From assembly GCF_029227915.1 (NCBI RefSeq), contig NC_079884.1:28150001-28214000 (forward strand): a DNA stretch of 64,000 bases, given 5' to 3'. A model generated the notes under the pieces. The model did no database searches. It saw nothing but the letters and a program-made list of their open reading frames with translations, and was not told where the DNA came from. The translations under genes were made by a program, and so were the position numbers. The DNA is from Hydractinia symbiolongicarpus. Lineage: Eukaryota; Cnidaria; Hydrozoa; Anthoathecata; Hydractiniidae. Below, piece by piece: positions 25,193-37,496 of the stretch (positions are counted from its first letter, which is position 1; the number at the start of each line of letters is the position of its first letter).

Positions 25193-27056
25193 GAGTTACA
25201 ACGGTTCTGTCACATATTCGTACCAATATGTATTTAGCGATAGTATTCGGATATTACTAGGTTGCATCGCTTTTAACAGTGAAACGCTTGACTGTGGGAT
25301 TTAATTGAACCGATTTTGGACTTTGACCTTGTAAATGTGTTAAATGAGCCAGTTTGACTACAAGAAATAACATTCCTCCTAATTTGACATGATTGCTGGA
25401 ACTCAGCGATTACACTGGTCACTGTGGTAGCGCTTTATTACAAAATTAAGATAAACAAGTCATTCTTTACTGTGGGACCAATCCTAGCCGTTAGCTCGCG
25501 CTGAAGAAATAGAGATAGTTTCAGAAACTACATTTCATTTACTTTCTAACGGTGTCAATCCGTTTGAGTTACAACGGTTGCGTCACATATTCGTACCAAC
25601 ATGTTTTTAGCGATATTTTTTCAAAACTACAAGGTTCCATCGCTTTTAACAGTGAAACGATTGACTGTGAGACTTAATTGAACTGATTTTGGACTGTGAC
25701 CTTATAAATGTGAAAGCGAGACAATTGGACTTCAAGAAATAACATTTTTCCTAATTTGACATGATTGCTGAAACTCAGCGATTACACTGGTCACTGTGGT
25801 AGCGCTTTATTACAAAATTAAGATAAACAAGTCATTTTTTACTGTGGGACCAATCCTAGCCGTCGGCTCGCGCTGAAGAAATAGAGACAGTTTCAAAAAC
25901 TACATTTCATTTACTTTCTAACGTTGTCAATCCGTTTGAGTTACAACGGTTGCGTCACATATTTGTACCAACATTTATTTAGTGATTTTCTTCCGATATT
26001 ACTAAGTTGTATTGCTTCTAACAGTGAAACGATTGACTGTTGGAATTAATAGAACTGATTCTGGACTGCGACCTTATAAATGTGATAAATGAGCCAATTG
26101 GTCTCCAAGGAATAACATTCTTCTTAATTTGACATGATTGCCGGAATTCATCGATTACATTAGGCTCTGTGGTAGTGCTTTCTATAAAAATTTAGATAAA
26201 TAAGTCTTTTCTTACTGTGGGACCAATCCTGGCTGTTAGCACGCGCTGAATAAATAGGAACAGTTTCAAAGACTACATTTCATGGACTTTCTAGCGGTAT
26301 AAATTTGTTTGAGTTACAACGGTTCTGTCACATATTCGTACCAACATGTATTTAGCGATAGTATTCGGATATTACTAGGTTGCATCGCTTTTAACAGTGA
26401 AACGCTTTACTGTGGGACTTAATTGAACTGATTTTGGACTTTGACCTTGTAAATGTGATAAATGAGCCAGTTTGACTACAAGAAATAACATTCTTCCTAA
26501 TTTGACATGAATGCTGGAACTCAGCAATTACACTGGTCACTGTGGTAGCGCTTTATTACAAAATTAAGATAAACAAGTCATTTTTTACTGTGGGACCAAT
26601 CCTAGCCGTCGGCTCGCGCTTAAGAAATAGAGACAGTTTCAAAAACTACATTTCATTTACTTTCTAACGGTGTCAATCCGTTTGTGTTACAACGGTTGAG
26701 TCACATATTTGTTCCAACATTTATTTAGTGACTTTCTTCCGATATTACTAAGTTGTATTGCTTTTAACAGTGAAACGATTGACTGTGGGAATTAATAGAA
26801 CTGATTCTAGACTGCGACCTTATAAATGTTATAAATGAGCCAATTGGTCTCCAAGGAATAACATTCTTCTTAATTTGACATGATTGCCAAAATTCATCGA
26901 TTACATTAGGCTCTGTGGTAGCGCTTTATATAAAAATTTAGATAAATAAGTCTTTTCTTACTGTGGGACCAATCCTGGTCGTTAGCACGCGCTGAATAAA
27001 TAGGAAAAGTTCCAAAGACCATATTTCATTGACTTTGTTGCGGTATAAGTCCGTTT
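25193..27056. repeat. Pentamer A-B-C-D-E, copy 1 (1864 bp)
   Basis: Monomers start at 25193 (A), 25566 (B), 25938 (C), 26311 (D), 26684 (E). It is followed in tandem by two more copies with the same order. The B monomer has a local variant, TTTTTTCAAAACTACAAGG near 25617. Confidence 0.92.
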
Positions 27057-28921
27057 GAGTTACAACGGTTCTGTCACATATTCGTACCAATATGTATTTA
27101 GCGATAGTATTCGGATATTACTAGGTTGCATCGCTTTTAACAGTGAAACGCTTGACTGTGGGACTTAATTGAACTGATTTTGGACTTTGACCTTGTAAAT
27201 GTGTTAAATGAGCCAGTTTGACTACAAGAAATAGCATTCCTCCTAATTTGACATGATTGCTGGCACTCAGCGATTACACTGGTCACTGTGGTAGCGCTTT
27301 ATTACAAAATTAAGATAAACAAGTCATTCTTTACTGTGGGACCAATCCTAGCCGTTAGCTCGCGCTGAAGAAATAGAGACAGTTTCAGAAACTACATTTC
27401 ATTTACTTTCTAACGGTGTCAATCCGTTTGAGTTACAATGGTTGCGTCACATATTCGTACCAACATGTATTTAGCGATATTTTTCCGCTACTACTAGGTT
27501 CCATCGCTTTTAACAGTGAAACGATTGACTGTGAGACTTAATTGAACTGATTTTGGACTGTGACCTTATAAATGTGATAAATGAGCCAATTGGTCTCCAA
27601 GGAATAACATTCTTCTTAATTTGACATGATTGCCGGAATTCATCGATTACATTAGGCTCTGTGGTAGCGCTTTATTACAAAATTAAGATAAACAAGTCAT
27701 TTTTTACTGTGGGACCAATCCTAGCCGTCGGCTCGCGCTGAAGAAATAGAGACAGTTTCAAAAACTACATTTCATTTACTTTCTAACGTTGTCAATCCGT
27801 TTGAGTTACAACGGTTGCGTCACATATTTGTACCAACATTTATTTAGTGATTTTTTTCCGACATTACTAAGTTGTATTGCTTCTAACAGTGAAACGATTG
27901 ACTGTTGGAATTAATAGAACTGATTCTGGACTGCGACCTTATAAATGTGATAAATGAGCCAATTGGTCTCCAAGGAATAACATTCTTCTTAATTTGACAT
28001 GATTGCCTGAATTCATCGATTACATTAGGCTCTGTGGTAGCGCTTTCTTTAAAAATTTAGATAAATAAGTCTTTTCTTACTGTGGGACCAATCCTGGCTG
28101 TTAGCACGCGCTGAATAAATAGGAACAGTTTCAAAGACTACATTTCATAGACTTTCTAGCGGTATAAATTTGTTTGAGTTACAACTTTTCTGTCACATAT
28201 TCGTACCAACATGTATTTAGCGATAGTATTCGGATATTACTAGGTTGCATCGCTTTTAACAGTGAAACGCTTTACTGAGGGACTTAATTGAACTGATTTT
28301 GGACTTTGACCTTGTAAATGTGATAAATGAGCCAGTTTGACTACAAGAAATAACATTCTTCCTAATTTGACATGAATGCTGGAACTCAGCGATTACACTG
28401 GTCACTGTGGTAGCGCTTTATTACAAAATTAAGATAAACAAGTCATTTTTTACTGTGGGACCAATCCTAGCCGTCGGCTCGCGCTTAAGAAATAGAGACA
28501 GTTTCAAAAACTACATTTCATTTATTTTCTAACGGTGTCAATCCGTTTGTGTTACAACGGTTGAGTCACATATTTGTACCAACATTTATTTAGTGACTTT
28601 CTTCCGACATTACTAAGTTGTATTGCTTTTAACAGTGAAACGATTGACTGTGGGAATTAATAGAACTGATTCTAGACTGCGACCTTATAAATGTTATAAA
28701 TGAGCCAATTGGTCTCCAAGGAATAACATTCTTCTTAATTTGACATGATTGCCGGAATTCATCGATTACATTAGGCTCTGTGGTAGCGCTTTATATAAAA
28801 ATTTAGATAAATAAGTCTTTTCTTACTGTGGGACCAATCCTGGTCGTTAGCACGCGCTGAATAAATAGGAAAAGTTCCAAAGACCATATTTCATTGACTT
28901 TGTAGCGGTATAGGTCCGTTT
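27057..28921. repeat. Pentamer A-B-C-D-E, copy 2 (1865 bp)
   Basis: Monomers start at 27057, 27430, 27803, 28176, 28549. The B monomer carries a C/E-type patch (27578-27658), which adds one base and accounts for the 1865 length. E is the regular form. Confidence 0.92.
27578..27658. other. Probable gene-conversion tract inside a B monomer
   Basis: B sequence on both sides (CCGCTACTACTAGGTTCC and GTGAGACTT to the left; TTACAAAATTAAGATAAAC and a GCCGTCGGCTCGCG tail to the right) brackets about 81 bp of C-type sequence. The patch holds GATAAATGAGCCAATTGG, TCTCCAAGGAATAAC, GCCGGAATTCATCG and ATTAGGCTCT. The patch is in register with the monomer, so non-crossover conversion or a double exchange explains it. 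Confidence 0.85.
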
Positions 28922-29294
28922 GAGTTACAACGGTTCTGTCACATATTCGTACCAATATGTATTTAGCGATAGTATTCGGATATTACTAGGTTGCATCGCT
29001 TTTAACAGTGAAACGCTTGACTGTGGGACTTAATTGAACTGATTTTGGACTTTGACCCTGTAAATGTGTTAAATGAGCCAGTTTGACTACAAGAAATAAC
29101 ATTCCTCCTAATTTGACATGATTGCTGGAACTCAGCGATTACACTGGTCACTGTGGTAGCGCTTTATTACAAAATTAAGATAAACAAGTCATTCTTTACT
29201 GTGGGACCAATCCTAGCCGTTAGCTCGCGCTGAAGAAATAGAGACAGTTTCAGAAACTACATTTCATTTACTTTCTAACGGTGTCAATCCGTTT
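28922..29294. repeat. Reference monomer A (373 bp)
   Basis: Diagnostic text: TCTGTCACATATTCG, CAATATGTATTTAGCGATAG, GAAACGCTTGACTG, GTGTTAAATGAGCC, CATTCCTCCTAATTTG, CACTGGTCACTGTGG, AAGTCATTCTTTACTG, GCCGTTAGCTCGCGCTGAAG, TTTCAGAAACTAC. It follows a GCGGTATAA tail and ends in TAACGGTGTC. In the 50-64 kb zone many A copies carry CCGTTCGAG for CCGTTTGAG. Confidence 0.9.
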
Positions 29295-29306
29295 GAGTTA
29301 CAACGG
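29276..29306. promoter_or_regulatory. Dyad element at monomer junction (candidate protein-binding site)
   Basis: TAACGG at 29276, then CCGTTTGAGTTACAACGG at 29289-29306: an inverted pair with 5-bp arms CCGTT/AACGG and 8-bp spacer, plus a further AACGG upstream facing the same CCGTT. The core pair recurs in most monomers. In E (TTTGTGTTAC) and in the CCGTTCGAG A-variants the changes fall in the spacer and spare the arms; in D (CTGTTTG or TTGTTTG) the left arm is broken. YAACGG is a known MYB-family core, but binding here is inference. Confidence 0.35.
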
Positions 29307-29666
29307 TTGCGTCACACATTCGTACCAACATGTATTTAGCGATATTTTTCCGCTACTACTAGGTTCCATCGCTTTTAACAGTGAAACGATTGACTGTGAG
29401 ACTTAATTGAACTGATTTTGGACTGTGACCTCATAAATGTGAAAGCGAGACAATTGGACTTCAAGAAATAACATTCTTCCTAATTTGACATGATTGCTGG
29501 AACTCAGCGATTACACTGGTCACTGTGGTAGCGCTTTATTACAAAATTAAGATAAACAAGTCATTTTTTACTGTGGGACCAATCCTAGCCGTCGGCTCGC
29601 GCTGAAGAAATAGAGACAGTTTCAAAAACTACATTTCATTTACTTTCTAACGTTGTCAATCCGTTT
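29295..29666. repeat. Reference monomer B (372 bp)
   Basis: Diagnostic text: TTTAGCGATATTTTTCCGCT, ACTACTAGGTTCCATCGC, GACTGTGAGACTT, GAAAGCGAGACAATTGG, ACTTCAAGAAATAAC, TTTTTTACTGTGGG, GCCGTCGGCTCGCGCTGAAG, TAACGTTGTC tail. Its 372-bp length, one below the others, is constant across the right half. Confidence 0.9.
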
Positions 29667-30039
29667 GAGTTACAACGGTTGCGTCACATATTTGTACCAA
29701 CATGTATTTAGTGATTTTCTTCCGATATTACTAAGTTGTATTGCTTTTAACAGTGAAACGATTGACTGTGGGAATTAATAGAACTGATTCTGGACTGCGA
29801 CCTTATAAATGTGATAAATGAGCCAATTGGTCTCCAAGGAATAACATTCTTCTTAATTTGACATGATTGCCGGAATTCATCGATTACATTAGGCTCTGTG
29901 GTAGCGTTTTCTATAAAAATTTAGATAAATAAGTCTTTTCTTACTGTGGGACCAATCCTGGCTGTTAGCACGCGCTGAATAAATAGGAACAGTTTCAAAG
30001 ACTACATTTCATAGACTTTCTAGCGGTATAAATTTGTTT
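29667..30039. repeat. Reference monomer C (373 bp)
   Basis: Diagnostic text: CACATATTTGTACC, TTTAGTGATTTTCTTCCG, AAGTTGTATTGC, GGGAATTAATAGAACTG, CTGGACTGCGACC, CCAATTGGTCTCC, GCCGGAATTCATCG, CTATAAAAATTTAG, CCTGGCTGTTAGCACGCG, GGAACAGTTTCAAAG, a TCATAGACTTTC tail. Most later C copies are hybrids with an E, B or D second half. Confidence 0.9.
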
Positions 30040-30412
30040 GAGTTACAACGGTTCTGTCACATATTCGTACCAACATGTATTTAGCGATAGTATTCGGATA
30101 TTACTAGGTTGCATCGCTTTTAACAGTGAAACGCTTGACTGTGGGACTTAATTGAACTGATTTTGGACTTTGACCTTGTAAATGTGATAAATGAGCCAGT
30201 TTGACTACAAGAAATAACATTCTTCCTAATTTGACATGAATGCTGGAACTCAGCGATTACACTGGTCACTGTGGTAGCGCTTTATTACAAAATTAAGATA
30301 AACAAGTCATTTTTTACTGTGGAACCAATCCTAGCCGTCGGCTCGCGCTTAAGAAATAGAGACAGTTTCAAAAACTACATTTCATTTATTTTCTAACGGT
30401 GTCAATCCGTTT
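30040..30412. repeat. Reference monomer D (373 bp)
   Basis: Diagnostic text: TTTGTTTGAGTTACAACGG, TCTGTCACATATTCG, CAACATGTATTTAGCGATAG, GTGATAAATGAGCC, TTGACATGAATGCTGG, TTTTTTACTGTGG, GTCGGCTCGCGCTTAAG, TTTATTTTCTAACGGTG tail. It is closest to A; the two swap parts freely at 32651 and 34515. Confidence 0.9.
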
Positions 30413-30786
30413 GTGTTACAACGGTTGAGTCACATATTTGCACCAACATTTATTTAGTGACTTTCTTCCGATATTACTAAGTTGTATTGCTTTTAACAGT
30501 GAAACGGTTGACTGTGGGAATTAATAGAACTGATTCTAGACTGCGACCTTATAAATGTTATAAATGAGCCAATTGGTCTCCAAGGAATAACATTCTTCTT
30601 AATTTGACATGATTGCCGGAATTCATCGATTACATTAGGCTCTGTGGTAGCGCTTTATATAAAAATTTAGATAAAATAAGTCTTTTCTTACTGTGGGACC
30701 AATCCTGGTCGTTAGCACGCGCTGAATAAATAGGAAAAGTTCCAAAGACCATATTTCATTGACTTTGTAGCGGTATAAGTCCGTTT
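30413..30786. repeat. Reference monomer E (373-374 bp)
   Basis: Diagnostic text: CCGTTTGTGTTACAACGG, GGTTGAGTCACATATTTG, TTAGTGACTTTCTTCCG, GATTCTAGACTGCGACC, GTTATAAATGAGCC, GCTTTATATAAAAATTTAG, CCTGGTCGTTAGCACGCG, GGAAAAGTTCCAAAGACC, TTTGTAGCGGTATAAG tail. The normal length is 373; this copy has one extra A. I used the GTGTTACAAC head to map higher-order spacing across the right 40 kb. Confidence 0.9.
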
Positions 30787-32403
30787 GAGTTACAACGGTT
30801 CTGTCACATATTCGTACCAATATGTATTTAGCGATAGTATTCGGATATTACTAGGTTGCATCGCTTTTAACAGTGAAACGCTTGACTGTGGGACTTAATT
30901 GAACTGATTTTGGACTTTGACCTTGTAAATGTGTTAAATGAGCCAGTTTGACTACAAGAAATAACATTCCTCCTAATTTGACATGATTGCTGGAACTCAG
31001 CGATTACACTGGTCACTGTGGTAGCGCTTTATTACAAAATTAAGATAAACAAGTAATTCTTTACTGTGGGACCAAACCTAGCCGTTAGCTCGCGCTGAAG
31101 AAATAGAGACAGTTTCAGAAGCTACATTTCATTTACTTTCTAACGGTGTCAATCCGTTTGAGTTACAACGGTTGCGTCACATATTCGTACCAACATGTAT
31201 TTAGCGATATTTTTCCGCTACTACTAGGTTCCATCGCTTTAAACAGTGAAACGATTGACTGTGAGACTTAATTGAACTGATTTTGGACTGTGACCTTATA
31301 AATGTGAAAGCCAGACAATTGGACTTCAAGAAATAACATTCTTCCTAATATGACATGATTGCTGGAACTCAGCGATTACACTGGTCACTGTGGTAGCGCT
31401 TTATTACAAAATTAAAACAAACAAGTCATTTCTTACTGTGGGACCAATCCTAGCCGTCGGCTCGCGCTGAAGAAATAGAGACAGTTTTAAAAACTACATT
31501 TCATTTACTTTCTAACGTTGTCAATCCGTTTAAGTTACAACGGTTGCGTCACATATTTGTACCAACACTTATTTAGTGATTTTCTTCCGATATTACTAAG
31601 TTGTATTGCTTTTAACAGTGACACGATTGACTGTGGGAATTAATAGAACTGATTCTGGACTGCGACCTTATAAATGTGATAAATGAGCCAATTGGTCTCC
31701 AATGAATAACATTCTTCTTAATTTGACATGATTGCCGGAATTCATCGATTACACTGGTCACTGTGGTAGCGCTTTATTACAAAATTAAGATAAATAAGTC
31801 TTTTCTTACTGTGGGACCAATCCTGGTCGTTAGCACGCGCTGAATAAATAGGAAAAGTTCCAAAGACCATATTTCATTGACTTTGTAGCGGTATAAGTCC
31901 GTTTGAGTTACAACGGTTCTGTCACATATTCGTACCAATATGTATTTAGCGATAGTATTCGGATATTACTAGGTTGCATCGCTTTTAACAGTGAAACGCT
32001 TGACTGTGGGACTTAATTGAACTGATTTTGGACTTTGACTTTGTAAATGTGTTAAATGAGCCAGTTTGACTACAAGAAATAACATTCCTCCTAATTTGAC
32101 ATGATTGCTGGAACTCAGCGGTTACACTGGTCACTGTGGTAGCGCTTTATTACGAAATCAAGGTAAACAAGTCATTCTTTACTGTGGGACCAAACCTAGC
32201 CGTTAGCTCGCGCTGAAGAAATAGAGACAGTTTCAGAAACTACATTTCATTTACTTTCTAACGGTGTCAATCCGTTTGAGTTACAACGGTTGCGTCACAT
32301 ATTCGTACCAACATGTATTTAGCGATATTTTTCCGCTACTACTAGGTTCCATCGCTTTAAACAGTGAAACGATTGACTGTGAGACTTAATTGAACTGATT
32401 TTG

Positions 32404-33610
32404 GACTGTGACCTTATAAATGTTATAAATGAGCCAATTGGTCTCCAAGGAATAACATTCTTCTTAATTTGACATGATTGCCGGAATTCATCGATTACAT
32501 TGGGCTCTGTGGTAGCGCTTTATATAAAAATTTAGATAAATAAGACTTTTCTTACTGTGGGACCAATCCTGGTCGTTAGCACGCGCTGAATAAATAGGAA
32601 AAGTTCTAAAGACCATATTTCATTGACTTTGTAGCGGTATAAGTCCGTTTGAGTTACAACGGTTCTGTCACATATTCGTACCAATATGTATTTAGCGATA
32701 GTATTCGGATATTACTAGGTTGCATCGCTTTTAACAGTGAAACGCTTGACTGTGGGACTTAATTGAACTGATTTGTGACTTTGACCTTGTAAATGTGATA
32801 AATGAGCCAGTTTGACTACAAGAAATAACATTCTTCCTAATTTGACATGAATGCTGGAACTCAGCGATTACACTGGTCACTGTGGTAGCGCTTTATTACA
32901 AAATTAAGATAAACAAGTCATTTTTTACTGTGGGACCAATCCTAGCCGTCGGCTCGCGCTTAAGAAATAGAGACAGTTTCAAAAACTACATTTCATTTAT
33001 TTTCTAACGGTGTCAATCCGTTTGTGTTACAACGGTTGAGTCACATATTTGTACCAACATTTATTTAGTGACTTTCTTCCGATATTACTAAGTTGTATTG
33101 CTTTCAACAGTGAAACGATTGACTGTGGGAATTAATAGAACTGATTCTAGACTGCGACCTTATAAATGTTATAAATGAGCCAATTGGTCTCCAAGGAATA
33201 ACATTCTTCTTAATTTGACATGATTGCCGGAATTCATCGATTACATTGGGCTCTGTGGTAGCGCTTTATATAAAAATTTAGATAAATAAGTCTTTTCTTA
33301 CTGTGGAACCAATCCTGGTCGTTAGCACGCGCTGAATAAATAGGAAAAGTTCCAAAGACCATATTTCATTGACTTTGTAGCGGTATAAGTCCGTTTGAGT
33401 TACAACGGTTCTGTCACATATTCGTACCAATATGTATTTAGCGATAGTATTCGGATATTACTAGGTTGCATCGCTTTTAACAGTGAAACGCTTGACTGTG
33501 GGACTTAATTGAACTGATTTTGGACTTTGACTTTGTAAATGTGTTAAATGAGCCAGTTTGACTACAAGAAATAACATTCCTCCTAATTTGACATGATTGC
33601 TGGAACTCAG
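32404..33610. repeat. Local duplication, left copy (offset 1864 bp)
   Basis: Repeated at about 34268-35474. Private marks in both copies: CATTGGGCTCTG, ATAAGACTTTTCTTAC, AAAAGTTCTAAAGACC, TGATTTGTGACTTTGACC, TTGCTTTCAACAGTG, ACTGTGGAACCAATCC. Confidence 0.85.
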
Positions 33611-34267
33611 CGGTTACACTGGTCACTGTGGTAGCGCTTTATTACGAAATCAAGGTAAACAAGTCATTCTTTACTGTGGGACCAAACCTAGCCGTTAGCT
33701 CGCGCTGAAGAAATAGAGACAGTTTCAGAAACTACATTTCATTTACTTTCTAACGGTGTCAATCCGTTTGAGTTACAACGGTTGCGTCACATATTCGTAC
33801 CAACATGTATTTAGCGATATTTTTCCGCTACTACTAGGTTCCATCGCTTTAAACAGTGAAACGATTGACTGTGAGACTTAATTGAACTGATTTTGGACTG
33901 TGACCTTATAAATGTGAAAGCCAGACAATTGGACTTCAAGAAATAACATTCTTCCTAATTTGACATGATTGCTGGAACTCAGCGATTACACTGGTCACTG
34001 TGGTAGCGCTTTATTACAAAATTAAGATAAACAAGTCATTTTTTACTGTGGGACCAATCCTAGCCGTCGGCTCGCGCTTAAGAAATAGAGACAGTTTCAA
34101 AAACTACATTTCATTTATTTTCTAACGGTGTCAATCCGTTTGTGTTACAACGGTTGAGTCACATATTTGTACCAACATTTATTTAGTGACTTTCTTCCGA
34201 TATTACTAAGTTGTATTGCTTTTAACAGTGAAACGATTGACTGTGGGAATTAATAGAACTGATTCTA

Positions 34268-35474
34268 GACTGCGACCTTATAAATGTTATAAATGAGCCA
34301 ATTGGTCTCCAAGGAATAACATTCTTCTTAATTTGACATGATTGCCGGAATTCATCGATTACATTGGGCTCTGTGGTAGCGCTTTATATAAAAATTTAGA
34401 TAAATAAGACTTTTCTTACTGTGGGACCAATCCTGGTCGTTAGCACGCGCTGAATAAATAGGAAAAGTTCTAAAGACCATATTTCATTGACTTTGTAGCG
34501 GTATAAGTCCGTTTGAGTTACAACGGTTCTGTCACATATTCGTACCAATATGTATTTAGCGATAGTATTCGGATATTACTAGGTTGCATCGCTTTTAACA
34601 GTGAAACGCTTGACTGTGGGACTTAATTGAACTGATTTGTGACTTTGACCTTGTAAATGTGATAAATGAGCCAGTTTGACTACAAGAAATAACATTCTTC
34701 CTAATTTGACATGAATGCTGGAACTCAGCGATTACACTGGTCACTGTGGTAGCGCTTTATTACAAAATTAAGATAAACAAGTCATTTTTTACTGTGGGAC
34801 CAATCCTAGCCGTCGGCTCGCGCTTAAGAAATAGAGACAGTTTCAAAAACTACATTTCATTTATTTTCTAACGGTGTCAATCCGTTTGTGTTACAACGGT
34901 TGAGTCACATATTTGTACCAACATTTATTTAGTGACTTTCTTCCGATATTACTAAGTTGTATTGCTTTCAACAGTGAAACGATTGACTGTGGGAATTAAT
35001 AGAACTGATTCTAGACTGCGACCTTATAAATGTTATAAATGAGCCAATTGGTCTCCAAGGAATAACATTCTTCTTAATTTGACATGATTGCCGGAATTCA
35101 TCGATTACATTGGGCTCTGTGGTAGCGCTTTATATAAAAATTTAGATAAATAAGTCTTTTCTTACTGTGGAACCAATCCTGGTCGTTAGCACGCGCTGAA
35201 TAAATAGGAAAAGTTCCAAAGACCATATTTCATTGACTTTGTAGCGGTATAAGTCCGTTTGAGTTACAACGGTTCTGTCACATATTCGTACCAATATGTA
35301 TTTAGCGATAGTATTCGGATATTACTAGGTTGCATCGCTTTTAACAGTGAAACGCTTGACTGTGGGACTTAATTGAACTGATTTTGGACTTTGACTTTGT
35401 AAATGTGTTAAATGAGCCAGTTTGACTACAAGAAATAACATTCCTCCTAATTTGACATGATTGCTGGAACTCAG
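34268..35474. repeat. Local duplication, right copy (offset 1864 bp)
   Basis: Partner of 32404-33610, five monomers downstream. The match ends inside an A monomer, where the left copy goes to CAGCGGTTACACTGG and TTACGAAATCAAGG and this copy keeps CAGCGATTACACTGG. Confidence 0.85.
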
Positions 35475-37496
35475 CGATTACACTGGTCACTGTGGTTGCG
35501 CTTTATTACAAAATTAAGATAAACAAGTCATTCTTTACTGTGGGACCAATTCTAGCCGTTAGCTCGCGCTGAAGAAATAGAGACAGTTTCAGAAACTACA
35601 TTTCATTTACTTTCTAACGGTGTCAATCCGTTTGAGTTGCAACGGTTGCGTCACATGTTCGTACCAACATGTATTTAGCGATATTTTTCCGCTATTACTA
35701 GGTTCCATCGCTTTTAACAGTGAAACGATTGACTGTGAGACTTAATTGAACTGATTTTGGACTGTGACCTTATAAATGTGAAAGCCAGACAATTGGACTT
35801 CAAGAAATAACATTTTCCTAATTTGACATGATTGCTGGAACTCAGCGATTACACTGGTCACTGTGGTAGCGCTTTATTACAAAATTAAAACAAACAAGTC
35901 ATTTCTTACTGTGGGACCAATCCTAGCCGTCGGCTCGCGCTGAAGAAATAGAGACAGTTTCAAAAACTACATTTCATTTACTTTCTAACGTTGTCAATCC
36001 GTTTGAGTTACAACGGTTGCGTCACATATTTGTACCAACATTTATTTAGTGATTTTCTTCCGATATTACTAAGTTGTATTGCTTTTAACAGTGAAACGAT
36101 TGACTGTGGGAATTAATAGAACTGATTCTGGACTGCGACCTTATAAATGTGATAAATGAGCCAATTGGTCTCCAAGGAATAACATTCTTCTTAATTTGAC
36201 ATGATTGCCGGAATTCATCGATTACATTAGGCTCTGTGGTAGCGCTTTCTATAAAAATTTAGATAAATAAGTCTTTTCTTACTGTGGGACCAATCCTGGC
36301 TGTTAGCACGCGCTGAATAAATAGGAACAGTTTCAAAGACTACATTTCATAGACTTTCTAGCGGTATAAATCTGTTTGAGTTACAACGGTTCTGTCACAT
36401 ATTCGTACCAACATGTATTTAGCGATAGTATTCGGATATTACTAGGTTGCATCGCTTTTAACAGTGAAACGCTTGACTGTGGGACTTAATTGAACTGATT
36501 TTGGACTTTGACCTTGTAAATGTGATAAATGAGCCAGTTTGACTACAAGAAATAACATTCTTCCTAATTTGACATGAATGCTGGAACTCAGCGATTACAC
36601 TGGTTACTGTGGTAGCGCTTTATTACAAAATTAAGATAAACAAGTCATTTTTTACTGTGGGTCCAATCCTAGCCGTCGGCTCGCGCTTAAGAAATAGAGA
36701 CAGTTTCAAAAACTACATTTCATTTATTTTCTAACGGTGTCAATCCGTTTGTGTTACAGCAGTTGAGTCACATATTTGTACCAACATTTATTTAGTGACT
36801 TTCTTCCGATATTACTAAGTTGTATTGCCTTTAACAGTGAAACGATTGACTGTGGGAATTAATAGAACTGATTCTAGACTGCAACCTTATAAATGTTATA
36901 AATGAGCCAATTGGTCTCCAAGGAATAACATTCTTCTTAATTTGACATGATTACCGGAATTCATCGATTACATTAGGCTCTGTGGTAGCGCATTATATAA
37001 AAATTTAGATAAATAAGTCTTTTCTTACTGTGGGACCAATCCTGGTCGTTAGCACGCGCTGAATAAATAGGAAAAGTTCCAAAGACCATATTTCATTGAC
37101 TTTGTAGCGGTTTAAGTCCGTTTGAGTTACAACGGTTCTGTCACATATTCGTACCAATATGTATTTAGCGATAGTATTCGGATATTACTAGGTTGCATCG
37201 CTTTTAACAGTGAAACGCTTGACTGTGGGACTTAATTGAACTGATTTTGGACTTTGACCTTGTAAATGTGTTAAATGAGCCAGTTTGACTACAAGAAATA
37301 ACATTCCTCCTAATTTGACATGATTGCTGGAACTCAGCGATTACACTGGTCACTGTGGTAGCGCTTTATTACAAAATTAAGATAAACAAGTCATTTTTTA
37401 CTGTGGGACCAATCCTAGCCGTCGGCTCGCGCTGAAGAAATAGAGACAGTTTCAAAAACTACATTTCATTTACTTTCTAACGTTGTCAATCCGTTT

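Larger units (their letters stand above)
28922..30786. repeat. Pentamer A-B-C-D-E, copy 3 (1865 bp), reference unit
   Basis: This copy has all five types unmixed and is used here to define them: A 28922, B 29295, C 29667, D 30040, E 30413. The extra base is one A in GATAAAATAAGTC of the E monomer (near 30672). Confidence 0.92.
30787..37496. repeat. Reshuffled A-E zone, left part
   Basis: Eighteen monomers. E heads lie at 33024, 34142, 34888 and 36751, so spacings are 7 (from 30413), 3, 2 and 5 monomers instead of a steady 5. Hybrids: 31532 (C head, A/B patch, E tail), 32278 (B head, E tail), 32651 and 34515 (A head, D tail), 33770 (B head, D tail), 37124 (A head, B tail). The pentamer order is kept only in pieces such as 34888-36750 (E-A-B-C-D). 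Confidence 0.82.

Noticed and set aside
30635-30820. 61-codon minus-strand open frame
   Set aside because: Opened only by a single extra A near 30672 in one E monomer and crossing a monomer boundary; absent from other E copies.
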